NCBI RefSeq assembly: GCF_016862435.1
Contig: NZ_BOMY01000030.1
Coordinates: forward strand, 1-64,000
DNA from: Paractinoplanes tereljensis
Lineage (GTDB): Bacteria > Actinomycetota > Actinomycetes > Mycobacteriales > Micromonosporaceae
Direction of reading: 5' to 3'
DNA length: 64,000 bases
Position 1 is the first letter of the stretch, and every line of letters begins with the position of its first letter. The translations under genes and the position numbers were made by a program. The notes beneath the pieces were generated by a model. The model did not search any database. It had not been told where the DNA came from and saw only the letters and a list, made by a program, of their open reading frames with translations. This document shows positions 15,478-23,718 of the stretch, piece after piece.

Positions 15478-16512
15478 ATGACTGGGCACCCTGACGACCT
15501 ACTGGAGGCGTACGCGTTCGGCGACTGCGCCGACCCGTCCGTCGCCGCCCACGTGGGCTCGTGCGGCCCGTGCTCGGCCCAGGTCTCGACCGCCGCGCGG
15601 GCCGCGGCCTGGCTCAGTGCTTCGCACTTCGAGGCCCCGCCGATCACCCTGCGCTCGCGGGTGCTCGCGGCCGCCCGGTCGGTGCGGGCGCCGTCGATTT
15701 CTTCCGCACTTGATGCGTACGCCGGGCAGGTCGCCGTTTTTGGGGGTTTGCTCGACGATTTGTCGGCCGCCGACTGGCGGGCGCCGGCGGTCGGCGGCCG
15801 CACCGTCGCCGAGCTGGTGTCGCATCTGGCCGCCAACGACGCCCAGGTCGCGGCCGACCTCGGGTTCACCGCACCGCCGGCACCGACCGCCCGCCTGGAG
15901 TGGCGCGACCGGTCCGACCGCCTGCTGCGCACCGTCGGCAGCCGGGCCGACCTGCTCGGGCATCCGGTGCGGCTGGCCGGGCGGGTCCCGGTGCGGCGGC
16001 CGCTGCGCGACGCGCTCACCCAGCGCGCTTTCGAAACCTGGATCCACCATTCGGATGTACGGGCGGCCATAGCGCTGCCACCGGTGTCCCCGCCGCCGCT
16101 GCACCTGGCCCGGATCGTGGCATTGGGACTGTCCCTGCTGCCCGGCGCGATGGACACCGCCGGCCGGGGGAGGCCGGGCGTGGCTGTCTCCGTGCGACTG
16201 ACCGGCCCCGGCGGCGGATCGTTCACCGTCTACCTGTCCGCTGCCGCGGCCGGTCCTTCTTCCGGTGGCCCGGCCGGCGATTCGGCCGCCGGCGGCTCGT
16301 TCGCCGGTTCGGCTGGCGACTCTGCTGGCGGCTCGTTCGCCGGTTCTGCCTCCGATGGCGCGCCCGTGGCTGAGGTTCGGCTGCCGGCCGAGCGGTTCGG
16401 GCGGCTCCTGGCCGGCCGGATCCCCGCTCCGGCGTCGGCCGCCGAGATCAGCGGCGACCGGCCCGCCGCCCTCGACCTGCTCGCCGTCGCCGCCACCCTG
16501 GGGTGTGAGTGA
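15478..16512 (+). CDS. Anti-sigma factor with ZAS motif and mycothiol/MDMPI domain
   Basis: A 344-residue protein. The N-terminus has an HxxxCxxC zinc-binding anti-sigma motif (AHVGSCGPCSAQ, about residues 25-36). A DinB/MDMPI-like domain follows (75-250), with the VAELVSHLAAND helix and the WIHHSDVR metal-type histidines. The C-terminal part has a low-complexity Gly/Ser/Ala insert (260-300) and an AEVRLPAERFGRLLAGR element like the MDMPI C-terminal domain. The sigma gene starts inside its last codons. It probably sequesters that sigma factor and may sense thiol or redox state through zinc and mycothiol; the latter is inference. The start ATG 15478 immediately precedes the fold. Confidence 0.82.
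   Translation: MTGHPDDLLEAYAFGDCADPSVAAHVGSCGPCSAQVSTAARAAAWLSASHFEAPPITLRSRVLAAARSVRAPSISSALDAYAGQVAVFGGLLDDLSAADWRAPAVGGRTVAELVSHLAANDAQVAADLGFTAPPAPTARLEWRDRSDRLLRTVGSRADLLGHPVRLAGRVPVRRPLRDALTQRAFETWIHHSDVRAAIALPPVSPPPLHLARIVALGLSLLPGAMDTAGRGRPGVAVSVRLTGPGGGSFTVYLSAAAAGPSSGGPAGDSAAGGSFAGSAGDSAGGSFAGSASDGAPVAEVRLPAERFGRLLAGRIPAPASAAEISGDRPAALDLLAVAATLGCE
16291..16346 (+). repeat. In-frame 36-bp-period repeat within the anti-sigma gene
   Basis: The 20-mer GGCGGCTCGTTCGCCGGTTC occurs exactly at 16291-16310 and again at 16327-16346. It encodes repeated GGSFAGSA-type blocks. The insert lies between recognisable parts of the MDMPI C-terminal region, so it is a recent in-frame expansion of a flexible loop. 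Confidence 0.8.
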
Positions 16513-17080
16513 CGTGCGCTCCCACGCCGACGACACGCGGCTGCGCGCCCTGCTGGTCGCCGCCGACGAGGCCGCGCTGACCGAGGCGTACGACCGGCAT
16601 GCCCCGTCCGCCTACGCCCTGGCCGCCCGGATCACCGGCGACCCGTGCTGCGCCGAGGACGCCGTGCAGGAGGCGTTCGTCGAGTTATGGCGGCACCCCG
16701 AACGTTTTGATCCCGCGGCGGGCTCGCTGCGCACCTGGTTGTGCATGCTGGCCCGCCGCCGGGCCATCGACCTGCTGCGCCGCCAGTCGGTCCAGCGAAC
16801 TCACCTGACGAGGCTGGCCGGCCAGGCCCCCACCGAGCCGACGGTGGAGGACGACGTGCTGGGCGCGGCCCAGGCGAAGGCGGTCCGCGAATGCGTACGC
16901 GAACTGCCCCAGCTATACCGCGACGCGATCGCCCTGGCGTACTACTACGGCCTGTCCTACCGCCAGGTGGCAATAGAGCTGGGCGTCCCCGAGGGCACCG
17001 CAAAGTCCCGCCTGCGAGCCGGCCTACGCCTACTGGCCGACCGCATGGAAGCAGCCGGCTACTCCCTCTCCGGCCAGTAG
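16505..17080 (+). CDS. ECF-type RNA polymerase sigma factor
   Basis: A 191-residue sigma factor. Region 2 spans about 15-85 (YDRHAPSAYALAARITG, AEDAVQEAFVELWRHP, LRTWLCMLARRRAIDLLRR). Region 4 is at 125-180 (LPQLYRDAIALAYYYGLSYR, then GVPEGTAKSRLRAGLRLL). It resembles the SigK/SigL-type ECF group that pairs with zinc anti-sigma factors. GTG 16505 overlaps the anti-sigma stop; GTG 16514 is also possible. The cognate anti-sigma gene lies upstream rather than downstream, which is the less common order. No promoter for autoregulation was identified. Confidence 0.9.
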   Translation: MSDVRSHADDTRLRALLVAADEAALTEAYDRHAPSAYALAARITGDPCCAEDAVQEAFVELWRHPERFDPAAGSLRTWLCMLARRRAIDLLRRQSVQRTHLTRLAGQAPTEPTVEDDVLGAAQAKAVRECVRELPQLYRDAIALAYYYGLSYRQVAIELGVPEGTAKSRLRAGLRLLADRMEAAGYSLSGQ

Positions 17081-17099
17081 CAACCGCCTTGATCGTTTA

Positions 17100-17160
17100 C
17101 GCAAATCGAAAGTCTGGCCGTCGCAAATCGAAAGTCTGAGGCTCGCAAATCGAAAGTCTG
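17100..17160 (+). promoter_or_regulatory. Three identical 17-bp iterons upstream of the AAA_14 gene
   Basis: CGCAAATCGAAAGTCTG occurs exactly at 17100-17116, 17122-17138 and 17144-17160. The copies are spaced 22 bp start-to-start, close to two helical turns, so the same DNA face is presented three times. The array ends 18 bp before the GTG start of the ATPase gene. This is a strong candidate for a cooperative operator, possibly bound by the ATPase gene product itself. Confidence 0.85.
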
Positions 17161-17178
17161 AGCGGTTAAGATCGGTAC

Positions 17179-18441
17179 GTGCCTACTTCCCAGTTGCTTC
17201 CTCGGCGCGCTGCGGCGCAGGTCAGCGACGCGCTTGCCGACACCCGCGTCGTCCTGATCACCGGAGCGCGGCAGACCGGCAAGAGCACCCTCGTTCGGGT
17301 GGTCGCCGGGGACCGGCTCGCCGAGCGCCGCGACCTCGACCGGGCGCAGGACAGGGCGGCCGCCATCGCCGATCCGGTCGGCTTCGTCGACTCCCCGGAG
17401 CTGCTGGCGATCGACGAGATTCAGCGCGTCCCGGAACTCCTTCTGGCCATCAAGGCGTCCGTGGACGAGGACCCCCGTCCCGGCCGATATCTCCTTACCG
17501 GATCCTCGCGGCTGTTCGGACTGATCGCCGCGCCCGACGCGCTGCCCGGCCGGATGGAGACCGTCGAACTCTGGCCGTTCTCCCAGGGGGAGTTGGACGG
17601 CGAGCCAGACGGTTTTGTCGACGCCATCTTCGCCCTCGGCCCGGAGCTCCGGCACTCGTCGACGGTCACCCGCGCCGACTACGCAGCCCGAATCATTCGC
17701 GGTGGCCTTCCCGAGGCGACCTCCCGCGAAGACGATCGTCGCCGTCAGCGATTCCTCGACGCCTACGTGCAGGCCCTCATCGATCGCGATGTGCGCCAGC
17801 TCTCCGACATCCAGCACAAGGGCGAGCTGCGCAGGCTCGTTCGCCTGCTCGCCGCCCGCTCCGCGACCATCGTCGCCCCCAACGCACTCGAATCGGCCCT
17901 CGGACTCAGCCGGCCGACGATCGTTCGCTATCTCCAGGCGCTGGAGGAAATCTTCCTCATCAAGCGGATCCCGGGCTGGTCCCGCAATCTCGGCACCCGT
18001 GCGACGGCCGCGCCGAAGCTGATCTTCGTCGACTCCGGTATTGCCGCGAACGAGCTTTCCGTCGAGGCCCGCGCCCTCCTCCGCCCGGGCGCCCCCTTCG
18101 GGCCGCTGCTCGAGTCGTTCGTGCTGTCCGAGCTGGCCCGGCAACTCACCTGGTCCGAGCAGTTGGTCGAGCTGTCCCACTACCGCGACCACAGCAAGGC
18201 GGAGGTCGACGCGGTGCTGGAGAACCGATCCGGTCAGGTTGTCGGCATCGAGGTCAAGGCGGCCTCCACCGTCGGCCTCGACGACTTCCGCGGGCTTCGC
18301 CGGCTGGCCGACCGTCTCGGCGACGACTTCATCGCCGGGATCGTCCTGTACACCGGCACCTCGACCCTGCCGTTCGGTGACAAGTTGCGGGCGATGCCGG
18401 TCAGCGCTCTGTGGCAGACCTCCTCCCCAGAACGTGCCTGA
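17179..18441 (+). CDS. AAA_14/DUF4143 family ATPase
   Basis: A 420-residue protein of the bacterial AAA_14 plus DUF4143 class. It has Walker A GARQTGKST (29-37), Walker B LLAIDEIQ (about 74-81), the LLTGSSRLF sensor-like motif, and a C-terminal DUF4143 region with a PD-(D/E)xK-like pattern (LESFVLSEL, HYRDHSKAEVDAVL, VVGIEVKAA). A winged-helix-like stretch (ALGLSRPTIVRYLQALEE) sits between the two. The family is widespread and poorly understood, often monocistronic and patchily distributed, which suggests transfer. GTG 17179 follows the three iterons directly, so autoregulation is plausible. It is not linked to any antitoxin or partner gene. Confidence 0.9.
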   Translation: MPTSQLLPRRAAAQVSDALADTRVVLITGARQTGKSTLVRVVAGDRLAERRDLDRAQDRAAAIADPVGFVDSPELLAIDEIQRVPELLLAIKASVDEDPRPGRYLLTGSSRLFGLIAAPDALPGRMETVELWPFSQGELDGEPDGFVDAIFALGPELRHSSTVTRADYAARIIRGGLPEATSREDDRRRQRFLDAYVQALIDRDVRQLSDIQHKGELRRLVRLLAARSATIVAPNALESALGLSRPTIVRYLQALEEIFLIKRIPGWSRNLGTRATAAPKLIFVDSGIAANELSVEARALLRPGAPFGPLLESFVLSELARQLTWSEQLVELSHYRDHSKAEVDAVLENRSGQVVGIEVKAASTVGLDDFRGLRRLADRLGDDFIAGIVLYTGTSTLPFGDKLRAMPVSALWQTSSPERA

Positions 18442-18442
18442 C

Positions 18443-18463
18443 GGGGGCGGGGTGGGGGTGGGG
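18443..18463 (+). promoter_or_regulatory. G-quadruplex motif upstream of a secreted protein gene
   Basis: Four runs of 5, 4, 5 and 4 G are separated by single bases (C, T, T) on the coding strand. They start 2 bp after the ATPase stop and end 31 bp before the next ATG. A fifth GGGG follows at 18469-18472. Such short-loop runs form very stable quadruplexes in vitro. A role in transcription, termination or translation is inferred. Confidence 0.75.
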
Positions 18464-18494
18464 CGCTTGGGGTGGCGTGCTCGAATGGGAAGCG

Positions 18495-19547
18495 ATGATT
18501 CTTCGTGTGATGGGTTTGCTTGCCGCGGCGGTGGTCGGGGTTGCGGTGCCCGGGGTGGCGGTTGCGGCGGACGACGGGCCGCAGCAGGTCTGCGAGGTCG
18601 GTGACAAGCGGCTCACCGAGCTTTCCGGGCTGGCCGCCACCGGCACCGGTTACGTGGTGGTCGACGACAGTTCCGACCAGGCCTCGCACCGGAAGATCTT
18701 CTACCTGACCAAGAAGTGCAAGGTCGACCGGACGGTGTCCTACCCGTCCCGGCCGCGCGACACCGAGGACCTCGGCATCGCCGCCGACGGGACCCTGTGG
18801 GTCGCCGACATCGGCGACAACAACGGCAACCGGGCCACCATCGCGCTGTGGCGGCTGGCCCCCGGCGCGAAGGAGCCGCAGCTCTACCGCCTGACCTACC
18901 CGGACGGCGCGCACGACGCGGAAGCGCTGCTGCTCACCCGGGCCGGCACCCCGATCCTGGTGACCAAGTCGATCGCCTCCGCCTCGGTGTATGTGCCGGA
19001 CGGCGAGCTCAAGGCCGGGAAAACCACGACCCTGCGGCAGGCCGGCTCGGTCACCGTGCCGGTGACCGGCACGAGCAATCCCTTCGGGCTGCCCGGCCGC
19101 CTGGTGATCACCGGGGGAGCGGTCAGCCCCGACGGAAGACATGCGGTCCTCCGGACGTACGCCGATGCCTTCGAATTTGAAGTGTCCGGCGACGATGTGG
19201 TCGGCGCCATCACGAAGGGCACGCCCACGCAGATCGCCCTCCCGGACGAACCGCAGGGCGAGTCGATCGCCTACACCGTGGACGGAACCGCGCTGCTCAC
19301 CGTCTCGGAGGAGAAGGACGGCAAGGACGCGGTAATTCTGCGCTACCCACTGGCGGACCGTGCGCCGGTCACCATCCCGCCGACCTCGGCCGCCCCGAGC
19401 GCCACGACGTCGTCGGCCGCACCGGCCGCGGCGCAGAAGGTCGCCGCCGCTGAGGACGGCCTGCCCACCGGCCTCATCGTCACAGGCGGAGTCCTGGTCC
19501 TGGCGGCCGCCATCCTCGGCGGCCTCCTGCTCCGCCGCCGGGGATAG
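18495..19547 (+). CDS. Secreted, C-terminally anchored beta-propeller-like protein
   Basis: A 350-residue protein with a signal peptide (MILRVMGLLAAAVVG to about residue 25, AVAADD cleavage). The body contains repeated strand motifs such as DTEDLGIAADGTLWVADIGD and SPDGRHAVLRTY, like a propeller or esterase-like lactonase fold. A Ser/Thr/Ala/Pro linker follows (290-318), then a final TM helix at about 322-345 and an RRRG tail. No canonical LPxTG is present: LPTG occurs without the spacer residue. The protein is probably displayed on the cell surface. ATG 18495 has GGGAA upstream. Substrate or activity is unknown. Confidence 0.75.
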   Translation: MILRVMGLLAAAVVGVAVPGVAVAADDGPQQVCEVGDKRLTELSGLAATGTGYVVVDDSSDQASHRKIFYLTKKCKVDRTVSYPSRPRDTEDLGIAADGTLWVADIGDNNGNRATIALWRLAPGAKEPQLYRLTYPDGAHDAEALLLTRAGTPILVTKSIASASVYVPDGELKAGKTTTLRQAGSVTVPVTGTSNPFGLPGRLVITGGAVSPDGRHAVLRTYADAFEFEVSGDDVVGAITKGTPTQIALPDEPQGESIAYTVDGTALLTVSEEKDGKDAVILRYPLADRAPVTIPPTSAAPSATTSSAAPAAAQKVAAAEDGLPTGLIVTGGVLVLAAAILGGLLLRRRG

Positions 19548-19628
19548 CTGCCCGGCCGTACGGTGCGACTTCGGGGTTGGGCCCGGGTCGCAGCGGGCAT
19601 CGTGCAGGCGAGACCGGGAAGGGGGACC

Positions 19629-20378
19629 GTGACGTTGTCCGAGCATCCCCTCGCCCCTGTGCTCGACGCCATTCGCTCGATGTTCGGGACCGTCGACCTG
19701 CCCGGGGTGGCGCCGGGCCTGCTCGTGGCCGACGACGACGGGTGGGCGCCGGCCGCCCGGCTCGCCGACGACCTGCTGCCGACGCTGCTGGACCGGGCGG
19801 CCCGTCAATGGCGGGCCCAGCCGCACGCGGCCGCGTCGCTCGCCTGGAAGGCGTACACGTATTGGTTGGCTCTTCCGGCCGTTCTGGGTTTTGCGGTGGC
19901 CCGCCGGGTGCCGTTGCTGAGCGCTGGTGACGTGCTGGTCCGTTTTGACGGGAAAGCGCTGGTGACGATCGGTCTGCGGGCGAGCCTGACGGTGGCGGTG
20001 CTGCCCGGTGACCGGCTGGCCGAGGGCGCGCGGTCCGGCGTCCTGGTGGTGGCCGGCGAGGACGAGTTGCTCGCGGCGCTGCGCCGGTCGCTGCTCGACC
20101 AGCATCTCTACCCGCTGCTGGCGTCGATGCACGGCGCCGTCCGGATCGGGCGGCGGGTGCTGCTCGGCTCGCTGGCCTCGGGGATCGCACATCCGCTGCT
20201 GCGCCTCGAGGACGCGCCGATCGGCCGGATCCTGCGCGCCCTGGAGATCGACGAGCTGATCGACCTGGTGCCGGGCCCCAACGGCAGGCCGGCCGTACGC
20301 CGTCGGACCTGCTGCCTGGCCTTCACCCTGCCCCGCTCGAAGGTCTGCGCCGACTGCTGCATCCCGCCCAGCGCATAA
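19629..20378 (+). CDS. FhuF-like ferric reductase-type protein
   Basis: A 249-residue protein ending RRRTCCLAFTLPRSKVCADC followed by CIPPSA. The CC-x10-CxxC arrangement is the 2Fe-2S ligand signature of FhuF-type siderophore-iron reductases. The middle contains FhuF-like helices (PHAAASLAWKAYTYWLALP). It would act in the cytoplasm to release iron from imported ferric siderophores. GTG 19629 is chosen for the GGGGGA upstream. No siderophore biosynthesis or uptake genes adjoin it, so its partner system is elsewhere. Confidence 0.82.
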   Translation: MTLSEHPLAPVLDAIRSMFGTVDLPGVAPGLLVADDDGWAPAARLADDLLPTLLDRAARQWRAQPHAAASLAWKAYTYWLALPAVLGFAVARRVPLLSAGDVLVRFDGKALVTIGLRASLTVAVLPGDRLAEGARSGVLVVAGEDELLAALRRSLLDQHLYPLLASMHGAVRIGRRVLLGSLASGIAHPLLRLEDAPIGRILRALEIDELIDLVPGPNGRPAVRRRTCCLAFTLPRSKVCADCCIPPSA

Positions 20379-20456
20379 ACTCAAGCTACTCGTGGGTATC
20401 CAACGGATCACCCGGTAGTTACGATCCTCATCACCTTGGGGCTTAGGTGGGGATCA

Positions 20457-21059
20457 ATGCGGACCGTGGTTGTTCGGCTGGTGCAGGCCGGCCTTGTCGT
20501 GGTGCTGGCGTTCGCCGGTTTCCACCTGGTTCGGGACACACAGGACGCCCAGAAATACCATCAGGCGGCCATGGCGCTGAGCCTCGGCGACGACCTCGTG
20601 CTGGGCCCGAACGGCATCGGCAAGCTGACGCTGGGGATGAGCGTGGCCGACGCCAACGCCACCGACCAGGTGCGCATCCCGGCCGACCTGGCCGCCGACA
20701 CCACCGGCAAATGCCACGTCTACGCGGCCGACGCCGCCGACATCCACTTCGCCCGTGACCACGGCCTGGCCGTCATCACGGCGGCCCCCACGGTGAAGAC
20801 GCCGGAGGGAATCGCCGCCGGCGCGACCGTCGCCGAGGTGGCGAAGGCCTACCCGAAGCTGAACCACGCCGACCGAGGCACGCCGGAGCAGCAGGAACAG
20901 GCGACCGGCTACCTGGCCGCCCCGGTGCCGGCCAACCCGAAGGCCAACTACGTCTTCGTCTTCCACGTCGGCGGTGGCAGCGGCCCGAAGGACGCCAAGG
21001 TCCAGGTGGTCCTGCTCGCCCTGGCCGACCAGGACAACCAGTGCACCGAGGCCGGCTAA
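20457..21059 (+). CDS. Membrane-anchored hypothetical protein
   Basis: A 200-residue protein with one N-terminal TM helix or uncleaved signal (residues 5-24, VRLVQAGLVVVLAFAGFHLV). An extracytoplasmic domain follows, containing LGPNGIGKLTLGMSVADANA, a pattern seen in small secreted actinobacterial proteins that sample a ligand through a two-strand repeat. A Cys near 80 and one near the C-terminus may form a disulphide. GGTGGGGATC precedes ATG 20457. No family name can be given. Confidence 0.65.
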   Translation: MRTVVVRLVQAGLVVVLAFAGFHLVRDTQDAQKYHQAAMALSLGDDLVLGPNGIGKLTLGMSVADANATDQVRIPADLAADTTGKCHVYAADAADIHFARDHGLAVITAAPTVKTPEGIAAGATVAEVAKAYPKLNHADRGTPEQQEQATGYLAAPVPANPKANYVFVFHVGGGSGPKDAKVQVVLLALADQDNQCTEAG

Positions 21060-21115
21060 CCGCCGGCGCGGTTAATTTCGAGCAGGGACAGCGGCGGGGC
21101 GGCAGACTCGGGCGG

Positions 21116-21952
21116 GTGAGCGACGTCGTGGTGCCCGAGCCGGACCGGCTGGCCACCGAGGTGCTGGTGCGGCTGGCTTTGCGCGAGGCCGAGGAGGACA
21201 CGGACCAGCCGTCGGTCTTCCTGCTCGCGCTGCACCGCCGCGCCAACCGCGAGGTGTTCGACGCCGCTGTGGCGCTGACCACCGACGGCGGCGCCGCGCG
21301 ACGTGCGCTCGGGGTGCGCATCCTGCGTGAACTCGGCCCCGAGACGGACGGGGGCCGGCCGTTCCGGGACGAGACGATCCTGCTGCTGCTCGCCCGGCTT
21401 CGCGACGAACCAGACCCGGACGTCCTCCGCTGGATCATCTCCGCTCTGAATTACCACGCGGCCCGGGAGGCGTTGCCGCAAATTCTCGCCTACGCCACCC
21501 ACCCCGACGAATGGGTGCGCTTCAGCGTCGCCGCAGCCATACCCGGGCTGGTCTATCCGGCCGATGTTGAACCGGACGCCGCGGACGCCCTGATCCGGCT
21601 CTGCCAGGACGACGACGCCGACACCCGCTTCTACGCCCTCTACGCGGCGACCCGCGAGGTCGCGGGCATGAACACGGCGGCGATGATCGACCTGACCGCT
21701 CAGCTCTCGAACGACCCGGACGAGCAGGTCCGCCGGGTCGCGGCCGACCACCACACCGCCATCCATCAGGTGCGCCAGCTGTTGGACGATCCCAGGAGCG
21801 ACCACCTGATCGGGTCGCTGCTGACCGCCCTGGCGCTGGAAGCCGACGCTGCCGACATCAGCCGATTGCTGGACGCGGTCGGAGCCGGCACCCCGGGCAT
21901 GGCCGAGCGCCTGGTCAGCTGGTGGGGCGCGGAAGGGACCGCGGGCTACTGA
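21116..21952 (+). CDS. HEAT-repeat protein
   Basis: A 278-residue soluble protein made of helical repeats of about 30 residues: RLRDEPDPDVLRWIISAL, ATHPDEWVRFSVAAAI, CQDDDADTRFYALYAATR and LSNDPDEQVRRVAADH. This is a HEAT/PBS-lyase-like array used for protein-protein contacts. GTG 21116 starts 57 bp after the preceding stop. Its end abuts the convergent kinase gene (2 bp between stops). A partner is not evident. Confidence 0.75.
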   Translation: MSDVVVPEPDRLATEVLVRLALREAEEDTDQPSVFLLALHRRANREVFDAAVALTTDGGAARRALGVRILRELGPETDGGRPFRDETILLLLARLRDEPDPDVLRWIISALNYHAAREALPQILAYATHPDEWVRFSVAAAIPGLVYPADVEPDAADALIRLCQDDDADTRFYALYAATREVAGMNTAAMIDLTAQLSNDPDEQVRRVAADHHTAIHQVRQLLDDPRSDHLIGSLLTALALEADAADISRLLDAVGAGTPGMAERLVSWWGAEGTAGY

Positions 21953-21954
21953 GG

Positions 21955-23718
21955 TCAGCCGGCTCGGACGTCGAGGTTGGCGAAGGACACCTCGGCGTTC
22001 TTGGCCTTGTCGGTGTTGGTGACGCCCAGCTGGACGCGGCCGGAGGCCAGGTTGGGGTCGGCGACGGCGGCCTGCACGGCCGGCTTGTCGTCGACCGAGA
22101 CCGTGGCGTGGCCGCCGCTGATCACGATGGACAGATTGTGCGGCGTGCCCGGGGCCAGGGCCACCGCCGAGGTACGGCCGATCGAGGTCAGCACCGCGCC
22201 GTTCAGCTCCTCGAGTTCCAGGACCTCCGCGCAGGCGGTCAGCTGGTAGCCGCGGGTGTCCAGGTGGCGGAACCAGATCATGGCGCAGGAGCCGGCGCCG
22301 GCCAGGGTGAGGTTCACCGCGATCGACTGGTCGCCGGCGAACGCGTCGGTCGGTCCGTGACACTGGTAAGTCGACCGGCCGGTGGCCTGCGCGTGCAGGC
22401 GAGCGTCCCGGAACGTGCAGCGGCCGGCCTCGCTGGTGCTCTCCTGGAAGCGGCCCGGTTCGCGCAGCGGATCGGAGAACGACGGACCGAGCAGCTTCAC
22501 CGAGGCCGAGGCCGGCGCGGACTCCGGCGCGAGTTGCGTCGCCGCCACCGACGGTTCCTTGCCGGTGTTCTGGGCGTAGGCCAGCGTCACCCCGGTGGCC
22601 GAGGCCAGCAGCACGGCGGCCACCGCATAGATCAACCGCCGGGGCGTACGGCTGCGGGTGCGCGTGCGGGTGCCGACGCGTGGCCGGGTCGGCTGTGGGC
22701 GCCGCACCTTGTTGAGTTGCCGCTCGACCGAGCGGGACATCGGCGCGACCGCGTACGGCGAGGCCGCCGGGTTCTCCGCGATGATCTGCTCCAGCAGGTC
22801 GCGAGCGTCGAAGCGGCCGTTCTCCCGCCGGTCGCGCGGGACCGGTGTCCGCACGTCCGCCGCGATCGGGCTGGGCGTGTCCACCGTGATCAGTTTGGGC
22901 GTCGCCACCAGGAGCAGCCGCTGCAGCAGTTCGTTGGCGGTGGGCCGCTTGCGGGGGTCCTTGTCGAGGGCCTGCGCGACGAGTTCGGTCAGCGAGGCGG
23001 GAAGGCCGTACAGATCCGGCGGCCGGGTCAGGATCTGGGCCGCCGTCGCCATCGGGGTGTCACCCTGGAACGGGATGTGCCCGGTGCCGGCGAAGGCGAT
23101 CACCGCGCCCCAGGCGAAGATGTCGGCCGCCGGGGTGACCAGGCCGACGCTGGAGTCGAGCCGTTCCGGGGCCATGTAGTCGACGGTGCCCACGAACCGG
23201 CCCGGCCGGGTGTGCTGGGTCGTTCCCTCGAGCGCGCGGGCGATGCCGAAGTCGATCACCTTGGGCAGGCCCAGCGAGAGCAGCACGTTGGCCGGCTTCA
23301 GGTCGCGGTGGATGACGCCGACGCCGTGGATCGCGGTCAGCGCGGCCGCCACCCCGACCGCCACGCTGTGCAGGTCGCCCGGCGACATCGGGCCGCGCTC
23401 GTGCACCATCTCCTGCAGGCTGGGCCCGTCGACGTACTCCACCACCAGGTACGGAGTTTCGCTGTCCGGGTCGGCCGCCAGGACCGCGGCGGTGCAGAAG
23501 GACGGCACCTCGCGGGCGCGGTTGACCTCGCTGCGGAACCGGGCGCGGAACTCCTCGTCCCCGGCGAACTCCGGCTTGATGGCCTTCACCGCCACCGGCT
23601 GCCCGTCCGGGTCGCGGCCGAGGAAGACGGTGCCCATGCCCCCTTCGCCAAGCCGGGCCAGCAACTGATAGTCGCCGAGCCGCCGTGGGTCGCCGGGCCT
23701 CAGAGGCCTACTGGCCAT
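21955..23718 (-). CDS. Transmembrane Ser/Thr protein kinase
   Basis: A 587-residue PknB-type kinase. It has a GEGGMGTVF P-loop (24-32), Lys45 in VAVKAI, IHRDLKPANVLL with Asp139, DFG at 156-158, and GTVDYMAPERL. A basic juxtamembrane stretch (335-361) precedes one TM at about 361-381. The extracellular C-terminal domain of about 200 residues has paired Cys and a jelly-roll-like strand pattern (MIWFRHLDTRGYQLTACAEV, HNLSIVISGGHATVSVDDK), similar to laminin-G/concanavalin-like sugar-binding folds. It may sense a cell-wall or carbohydrate ligand; that is inference. ATG 23718 has GGAGCG just upstream. Confidence 0.92.
   Translation of the reverse strand: MASRPLRPGDPRRLGDYQLLARLGEGGMGTVFLGRDPDGQPVAVKAIKPEFAGDEEFRARFRSEVNRAREVPSFCTAAVLAADPDSETPYLVVEYVDGPSLQEMVHERGPMSPGDLHSVAVGVAAALTAIHGVGVIHRDLKPANVLLSLGLPKVIDFGIARALEGTTQHTRPGRFVGTVDYMAPERLDSSVGLVTPAADIFAWGAVIAFAGTGHIPFQGDTPMATAAQILTRPPDLYGLPASLTELVAQALDKDPRKRPTANELLQRLLLVATPKLITVDTPSPIAADVRTPVPRDRRENGRFDARDLLEQIIAENPAASPYAVAPMSRSVERQLNKVRRPQPTRPRVGTRTRTRSRTPRRLIYAVAAVLLASATGVTLAYAQNTGKEPSVAATQLAPESAPASASVKLLGPSFSDPLREPGRFQESTSEAGRCTFRDARLHAQATGRSTYQCHGPTDAFAGDQSIAVNLTLAGAGSCAMIWFRHLDTRGYQLTACAEVLELEELNGAVLTSIGRTSAVALAPGTPHNLSIVISGGHATVSVDDKPAVQAAVADPNLASGRVQLGVTNTDKAKNAEVSFANLDVRAG

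Noticed and set aside
17100-17160. CRISPR array
   Set aside because: Repeats are 17 bp with 5-bp spacers and only three copies; this is an iteron operator pattern.
17179-18441. Toxin-antitoxin or abortive infection module
   Set aside because: No partner gene on either side; the ATPase gene stands alone.
18495-19547. Sortase (LPxTG) anchoring of the secreted protein
   Set aside because: The motif reads LPTG without the spacer residue; the C-terminal TM alone explains anchoring.
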